From Distichodus sexfasciatus (taxonomy: Eukaryota; Chordata; Actinopteri; Characiformes; Distichodontidae), in NCBI GenBank assembly GCA_032718565.1, contig JAVGVS010000013.1:3382192-3446191 (forward strand): a stretch of 64,000 nucleotides of DNA, in the 5' to 3' direction. The position numbers and the translations under genes were made by a program. A model generated the notes under the pieces. The model made no database searches, was not told the DNA's origin, and saw only the letters and a program-made list of their open reading frames with translations. Shown here one piece after another: positions 38,501-47,100 of the stretch (position 1 is the first letter of the stretch; every line of letters starts with the position of its first letter).

Positions 38501-41087
38501 CCCTTCCCCTCCTTGCCTCCCAGACTAGATTTAGGGCAGGTCTCCGAGCGGATAAAAGGGCGCGAGCGGCAGACCCTCACCTCCACAGTGGCCTTTTACG
38601 ACCCTCCAAGGGATCAGTGCGGAAAAGCCCGGGAAAAGGAAAAAGAGGGTGAGAGACAGAACGAGAGAAAGAGAAAGAGGGAGGGAGGGAGGGAAACAGC
38701 CACTGAGCAAACAAGACAAATGCAGGCAAAGAGGATTCCAGTTGAGATTCCACTGTTATTACCAGAGCCAGACAACAGGCCCACAGGATGAAAAGAGGTT
38801 TGAAGGAGCATCCGACGCCCCTCACCCCACCCACTCCGAGCGCTAGCTGGGAAGAGCTGAAAGGGGAGCTAAAAGAATATTTTAAAAAATAGTAGGGTCC
38901 CTGCCTGGCGCTGCTTTTGCGTAATCACCCTGCCCTCCGAGCGGTATAAAAAGGAGCAATTACATTTCATCAGCGCTATTTAGACATCAGCAGAAAATGA
39001 GTGTACATAATTTAGACAACAGTGTCTGTGTCAATATCTCATTAAAGCTAATGTGGCTGAGAGGGTGCGGGAACGCCGGCGGTGGCGTTCGCAGATGTCG
39101 GAGCTGCCGATCTCGACCCCCATCCCGCCTTCGGATTAAAACAAAAAACAAAGGGGTCATTCTGGAGCCTAATCCACTGTAGAGTCCAGTCAATAAATCG
39201 CTGTGACAATACTCTCGAGTGATATGAGCTAACAGCTGATAAACCGGTAACGTCTGATAAAGGGCAATAAAAAAGGAAACACGAAGATGGAAGATGAGTC
39301 CACCTTACAGCCCGATCACTAAAGCTAGGTACAGATATTTTCAACCGATTATGAACGTGAACGTGGGGCAGTTGGTGGCGTAACGGTAGGGCGTTCGCCC
39401 CGTGATCAGAAGGTCGCAGGTTCGAATCCAGGGCCGGTAAAGTTACCATGAGCAAGGTGCCGTCCCCAAGCACTGCTCCCCGGGCGCTTGCTAGCTGTCC
39501 ACTGCCCCATCACGGATGGGTTAAATGCAGAGGTCACATTTCGTGTGCTGCGCTGTGTTCACAATGACAAATAATCACTCACTTTTAAACGACAAATAAA
39601 AAGAAATGCGAGATGGTTGTCATTACATAGTTTGTCCACTAGAGGCGCACTGCGACTCCACTGTTGACTGCTTTGTGTTTTTAAACGTATGACTTTCATC
39701 CAAAATAAGTTTGTTCGTTATTTATGAACATAAACAGGTTTATTTTATAGGGGTGTGCGACACAGAAAATCTCACGAAAAGCCTCAACATGGATTAAACC
39801 TAGTCTTGGATTAAGTTGCAGTACCAATGGAGAGTTACCATTCAACCTCAAAGCTAGTCTAGGACTAGGCTTAATCCTCGACTGGGAAAATAGTGCTTTC
39901 CCAAGAAATGAATATATCACTGATTTTTAAAACCACTAAGTGTTAGTATCAGTCTTTAAAACCATATATTAGTCTATGCTCTTATTTATCTTTTATGGCA
40001 TTTAGCAGACGCTCTTATCTACCGTAACTTAATTACAGGGACGGTCTCCATGAAGAAACTTGCGGTTAAGGGTCTTTCTTTGGTGCTGGTGCTGTAGGTA
40101 GGATACAACTGCACTTGAACCTACAACCTCTTGATCTTTAGCCAAGCATCTTGGGTGCCACCAGGCACTTCTTTAAAGCCGTCCTTATAAAACCTCCTCA
40201 TTCTGCCATACGTTGGACTAACATTGCGATCCGTCTGCTGTTATGACGGACGCCTGCACCTTTCCAGCCAAAAACAGATGTACATCAATCTGTCGGCTTC
40301 AGATGGCAAGGCTGAGGCACGCCGACATTTACTCGGGATGAAAGCGGGGAACATTAGAGGCCTCTGCGCCGCGCCGGACTTCATTGATTTATAATTAATC
40401 AAGGACAGCGCCGGGCTGCCATATTGCACCCGTGACATAATCTGCTTTAAACGCTCGGCTTGACGGCGCGGACACGACGAGAGTGGGACGCTTGCCCTCA
40501 CTTAAAAAAAAAAAAAAAAGAAAAGACAGGAATAAGCGACAGCAAAACGAGGACAGCAAAACAGGGTTAGTTTTGAAATATGTAGACCGCTTGCTTCGAG
40601 TGTGGCTGCAGTCAAAATGGCAGACGAGAATGCTGGAGGCTACAAAGGAGGTGGTGTGATGTGCCCTCTGGTGGCCATGTTCGGAATAAACCAAAAATAC
40701 ACATATATTATTGCACTGATATTAAAAAACTCAACAAAAAAAACATGGTACAGATGAGAATCTAAAAACACAGAATTAGAGAGAGGTAGCTGTTCAAAAA
40801 TGTCAGGTGAGCTGCATTAGTCTGACTCGTCACCACTTGAGTGTGGCCTTCTCAGGACTTGGGAATGTGTGTGTGTGTGTGGAGGGTCAACTCCACGGGG
40901 AGCGAGAGACGGATGGAGGTAAACAGACAGAGACAGAGACGGCTCATTCTGATGCCAGGCACGGCCTCAGCAGCAGCAATTACACCTCCATTTCACACAG
41001 GGAGAGCAGGAAATGAGGCAGGAAGTGTGCTGCCGGCAACACCAGAAGACAGCAGGGGGAACGGAGGCAGACAGTGCGGGAGGAATT

Positions 41088-41121
<34 letters not shown>

Positions 41122-44100
41122 CAGAAAACAGGATGAGGGAGAAAGAAGTGAGTGGAGAAGACAGTAAGAGACAAACCTGCTCTCTGAACTGCTCCTGGGA
41201 GAGACAGTCCATCACGTTGACACAGCCGAGCAGACAGCCGGTGGGATACTGTTTGGGAAACTGGAGATCTGGGACAGAAAGTGTGTCAATTAACCAACCC
41301 GTTTATCTAAACGCAGACAATTTCTATCTCTATTCTGTTTGCGATTGACATCCTTAAGAGCCCCCTAATCTTCTCATCCACGTCTGGACGTCTGGAGTTT
41401 CACTACAATATTTGTGTTGGATTTGCAGGAGATTGTTGACATTCATTATCTCTGCATACGGGCAAATCCTGACTTGTCGCACCTCTGCGCTTATCGTATT
41501 CGCTTGAGGAACGTGACACGCTGCCTCGAGCTGGTGTCGCTAGTCCCCAAGCATCTCCAGGAGCAGCGAGCATCACTGAGGGTCTCGGACAAGTACCTTG
41601 CTTATAGATCTGCCGGTACATGGCCTCCACCTCGGCGATCTCCTCAGGGCTAGGCTTTTTGGCTGCAGCAGCGATCCACAGGCGACCTCTGTGGGAGCTG
41701 TACCACGTCCTGCCTTCGACCCTTCACACACACACACACACAACACAAACATACACAAAAGTTTGCTTTAGGCTCTAATATGAACGTGGAAGAAAATATG
41801 ACTGACACTCCTTTTCAGCCTTTACCTCTTTATGCCGCACGTAAGGAGCGAGGCCCACGGCTGATGCATGCTCAAGCACCAGCCTCCGTCTGCGATCTCC
41901 TGCAGCTCTCTGTCCTGCAGCCGCAGTCTGGAGCGCTCGGCCTTCTGCTGCGTCTCCACCACTTTCGGCTGAGGCTTGCGGGACACCTCCGCGCCACCAA
42001 CATCCACCCACTGAAAGGTTCACGCGTGAGAATTCTGGATCAGACACCACAGCTAGGAAATTTTTTTTAATCGAACTAAATCACAGTTTACACCCACCTG
42101 TGGAGCAGCCTGCGCTATGTTGGGGTTGACCAGCTCTCTGAGGTGCTGACGCTCGGAGGATTTCGAGCTCTTCGGTGTCTGGACCAGATTCCCTGCATTA
42201 ATGGCTTTCACTGTCTCATCAAACCTGTGAGAGTCAACAAATACGAACCTCGTTTACTCTGACAATCTGAGTTCTTCTAGTGACGTTGTGCTGATGTTTT
42301 AACCCTTATTTTTGTAGTTTAACCTTAATTACTGCATCACAAAAACGGCTGAATAAGGCTTGTTTACCTTTCTGTATACTGCAAATATCCCAAACAAACG
42401 CGGTATTATTTCTGGTTAACCAACAATGCACAAATTGTTCTTACTTGCTGTAATAGTCAGTGAGGTTCTCTCCCTCCTCCATCACGCGTCTGCCCGCGAA
42501 GTCCAGCGTGATTTTGCGGTCTTTGCGGGACGCGTGACGCAGGTCGTGAAGCTCCACCTCCCTCTTACGCAGCACCTCGCGCTCTCCCGGCGACAGCCAC
42601 TGGTTGGAGTCGGAGGCAAAGTAGTCCGACTCGTCGTCCAAGACCTGAGTTCGGCGAACGCTGAGATAACGAGAGAGAGCACGTAAAATGGTATATGAGC
42701 CAGAAGATTTACAATTACATCACTACGAGTATTTCTGACCGTCATGCATAATCCCCCCGACAGTCATAGCTGAGGGTCGCAGAGAGGTTTGAGCTCTAGC
42801 CTTTAGGTTGTAAAAAGAGTTGCTTCGATCCAAATTTTTCAGTATTGATCCAATACCAGTTCTAAGTTAGTAAACGGCATGTAACCAAAGGTTAGTTTTT
42901 AAATTCAGTGAACAAACTAAATGGACAATTGGTGATGTTAAGTGAGTGATTATTTGTCATTGTGAACACAGCACAGCACAGCGCACAGTGCACCACAACT
43001 GCATTCGACCCATTTGTGCAGGAGCAGTAGGCAGCTTTTTTGGCAGTGCTCACGGAGCTGTGCTTGGGGACGATACCTTTATGGGTCCGGGATTCAAACC
43101 GGCGACCTTCAGATCACAGGGTCAACTCCCATTTCCCTCCTGAAATTTGAGGTTGAGTTCAACGGACAATTGTGCAATTATGACTTTATACTTTCTAACG
43201 CTTTCTCATTATATATTTTGTTAGGAAAGAGCCAATTTCCCAGACAACAATTAAGCCTAGGCCTAGACTATTTTTGAATTTCAGTGGTTAATCTCCAGTG
43301 TATCTGACTAGACTAGTCCAAGGCTTAAGCCATGTTCAGGAAACCAGCCCAAAATGTGTCAAATATATATGTGTCTAGCTTTAATGAACTCTTCACATTA
43401 ACATAATAAACATGCATCACAACGAGACAGTTGTTCCGCTGTGGCGACCCATAACGGGATAACCAGAAGAAGAATAAACGTGCATCAACAAGTTAGACGG
43501 GAATTAGAATTCAAGTGTAAATGAAGAAACGGACTATAAAACAAAAATGTAAAACTGTATGAAGTTTAAATCTTAAGTCTCATTTTTACAAGAAGAACAT
43601 TTATCATTCGGTGACTTCGACTTTAAGGATAAAAACAACAATTTGTGAAGAGGATGAATTCCAAAGTCTAATTTTTAGCTCAGTCAAAGTCAAAGTCAAC
43701 TTTATTGTATAAAGCTGTATAAAGATTTATCATTCACAACAAACTGGGGGGAAAGTTGGTAGCTTAACGGGCAGGGAGTTGGCGCCGCGACTGGAAGGTC
43801 ATGAGTAAGGGACCGTCCGCAAGCATCAACTGCCCACTGCTCCTTCACGGATGGGTCAAATGCAGAGGGCACATTTTGCTGTGGTGCGTTCCCAAAATAA
43901 TCACTCTCGAAATGACTTTCCTTTTAAAGTGGCCACTTCATTTTTAAAGCCCAAGCATCAAGAGAATCCCACCTGTTCCTATCAAACTCAAGCAGCTTGT
44001 CTTTGTGTTGAAGTGCTTTCTCCAGGCCTGCCTTCATCCTGGCCTCCAGGGGGGGCAGGTAGTCTTTTTCTGGGCCCTCAGTTGCAATCCGATCTGTCAG

Positions 44101-47100
44101 GATTTTTTAACACATACACACTCTCAGTTCTGCGAGCTTCTACCAGTTTAAGAGCAATCTCCTCCCTCCTTTTATTCTCACCTCCCAGGAGTTTCTTTCG
44201 GAGTTTCTGACTTTTGTTCGAGTCTCGCTGCAAGATTTCCTGCTCCTCTTTGGTGCAGACCTGAGTTCAGTTTAAAAATGTTAATAAGAATGCCTCTCGT
44301 GTTTTTGCTAAGCAGAATGAGACATAGCTAACACAGCACTTTATCATCTCAATCTATAAAATCACTATTTGAGAAAACTTCTGCCTCAGGACAAATCTAA
44401 GAGAGGTTTCATTTTAAGATACCATCTGAAAGTCTGTCAAAAGCTATCGATTTACTCATTGGGGAAAAGGGAATCAGAGGCTCCGTTCCCACTGCCAGCC
44501 ACAACGTTCAATTCCGATTTTTTGCTCAGATCGGATTTGTCTGTCTTGACGGTTCACATTCATAACTACAAGTGACCTGTATCTGACTGTAATGTGAACG
44601 CATCGGTCCGCCAAAACGTCACGCATGCGCACATCGATACGTTTTTACACGGGTCAACTGCGTCACCAACAACAAAAAACGTCTTATCTGTGGGACGACT
44701 CATGGCATTAAAAATGGAGGCGTTAGTAGCTCACGCATGTATCGCACTTTGCTCTGGGGGACGGCAAACAGTGAATCAGCTGTACATGAGCAGGTCGAAA
44801 AGGAGAAAAAAAGTCAGGTGGCCAGCTTTTTCTGTTATCCATTTTTACCCTCCCGCGCTGCCGGTGCAGGCTGATGATGTCAGCGCATGCGTATACATGA
44901 ATTCCGATCTGAGCGTTCACTTTCAGGTCGCATTGCCGCGAATCGGATACGTATCGGATTTAGTACCACATATGAAAGTGACACAAATCCGATTTGAAAA
45001 GATCAGATTCGCGTGTCCACGCAGCCCTGAAAAGATCGGATCTGTGTCACATTAAGGCGAAAAATCCGATTTGAGTCACTTCAGCATGGCAGTGTGAACG
45101 TAGCCTCAGTAATGCAACCTCGTCCTCTTCTGAAATGTACAATCTGTCTAATGAAAGTTTATAAACAGTAACCAATTATTTTTGGAAGCTCTTGGCTACA
45201 GGACCAGATCCAAACGTACCAGACTCCCACAGAAGAAACACGGGCCCGAACCCTCCTGCTCGCAAACAATCCGTCCGCAGGTCATGCAGTTGTTGATCAG
45301 CTGGTGCTTCTGAGCCAGGCAGTCACACGAATGACGTCCAGGCAGTAAGACCGCAAGTCTGTCCTGACCCTCTTTAGCATATAGATTCACAAATTTGCTC
45401 TTCTTCTTTGTTGAGGAAGAACCGCTGCTCTCTTGTGCCTAAGTAAAGCAAACACAGACTTAAGACTGCGCAGCATAAGAGAACCTGGATTTTAGAGAGC
45501 ATTAGCAATTAAAACAGATAATGATTAGAACCAAACCCTAACTTCCTTAACTAGGGGTACTTTGAGTGTTACTGTTATTGTCCATTTTTAGACACTGAAA
45601 CCAGAGTAACATCTTCAAGAAGTGGAGCGAAATGTCATCAATGAATCAATATGAGTATTTCTGCTGTTTAAATCCATAGAGTGTTTAGACATTTAGTTGT
45701 CCATGGAGCTTCAAGTGGAACTGGAACCTGTACCATAACTATAAAGGAAGACAGTATAAAACATTTTACGTTGAGAACAGTTCCAGTGTTAAAATGAAAG
45801 CATTCTTCAAGCACCACATTTACCAATCGGAAGTTGAGATTTTGCCAGACAAAACACTGTCAAAGTACAACTCAAAGATTGTGAACTGGCCATTTGTACT
45901 GGAATCAAACCCTAAATATACAACAGTGTTAGTTCCAGTTTCAGTTCAGTTATGGTTTGAGTTGCAGTGTGTAATTACACCAAGGGTACCACACTTACTA
46001 ATCTAAAATGTTAGTTCCAGTTCTGGTATGGTTCCAATTGTTGTGTGCAACCATGCAGGCACCATATTTACCAATCAGAAAGTACCTAAGTACCCCTTTG
46101 ATTGGTAAGCATGGTAAGTGCTAGTTCCAGTTCGGCTAAGGTACCGGTTGCAGTGTAAAAGTGGCGTTAAAGGCACCATATTTACCTTATGCAAGTCAAT
46201 GGGTGTTTTTACAGTCTCCTGTTGGGGCTCTACTGGTGCAAGAGAGATAACCTCATGTTTATTCCTCCCTTTCCTCTTCGACTTCTTCTGAGTGTCTCTT
46301 GTCACTTCCAGACCCTCTGCAAAAGCATAAGTCACACTTTATCACATGTGAACCCAAACATCTCATCCCATTTCACAACAGGACTAAGACATCGGACTTG
46401 CCCATCGCTCTTTCTTGTGTCAGGAGCAGTTCGGGCCCGGCCTCGGCTTGGGCTTGTCTCTGGCAGCGCCGCCATCTTCCCACCAGCTCGTCTATAAACT
46501 GCTTCTTTCTGCCTTCAGTTCCTTGTAGAAGATCCCCAACATACTCCACAATCTCTTCCTCATTGTTGATGGACAGAATGTATCTGAGAAGTTAGCAAAA
46601 CGGATAGTCGGCAATGCCACGTGACTGGAAAATCAGCTAAACAAACATTAACAGCCATCAACAGAGACTTTGTGTGAAAAAGGAATAAGAGGATGAAAAG
46701 GTTAAAATGGTGAAACGATTAAAGGCTGTTTAGGAATGTTCATGCTCGATGTAGTTGAGCTAGCTGTTAAACTGAGCTAAATTAAAGTTGAGCTCATGTC
46801 CGGAATGAGCTAAAAACAAGTGACACAGTTCAATTTAATGGCACCCTCTCGTTGCTAAAAGACCTGACATAGAGAAATAAAAGTTAATAATAATATAATA
46901 ACCACTGTCTCCTCAAGAAGGTGAACATTTTAAACCATGAAAGGCATCTTTAGGACAGAAACTGTGAAAGAACTTACAAGCAACAAAAAGTAGGATGAGG
47001 AAGAAGTAATGACAAGAACATGGTGACTGTTGTTGTTGTTATTATTATTAGTAGTAGTAGTATTAGCAACACGAATAATGTACTAACCTGGAAGTAGTAT

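Larger units (their letters stand above)
17920..41176 (-). other. trip4 intron 11 (23.3 kb)
   Basis: Bounded by GTTTGT after exon 11 and CTCCGCAG before exon 12. It contains most of the repeats listed here, two minisatellites and a few repeat-poor GC-balanced blocks. No other coding exon was recognised on either strand. Confidence 0.85.

Noticed and set aside
39364..39440. Possible tRNA gene (GTGGCGTAACGGTAGGG...GGTTCGAATCC)
   Set aside because: It is the head of SINE S1; the same body and tail follow in eight copies.
44594..45055. 153-codon open frame, plus strand
   Set aside because: Lies wholly in repeat Z; the other Z copy lacks it.
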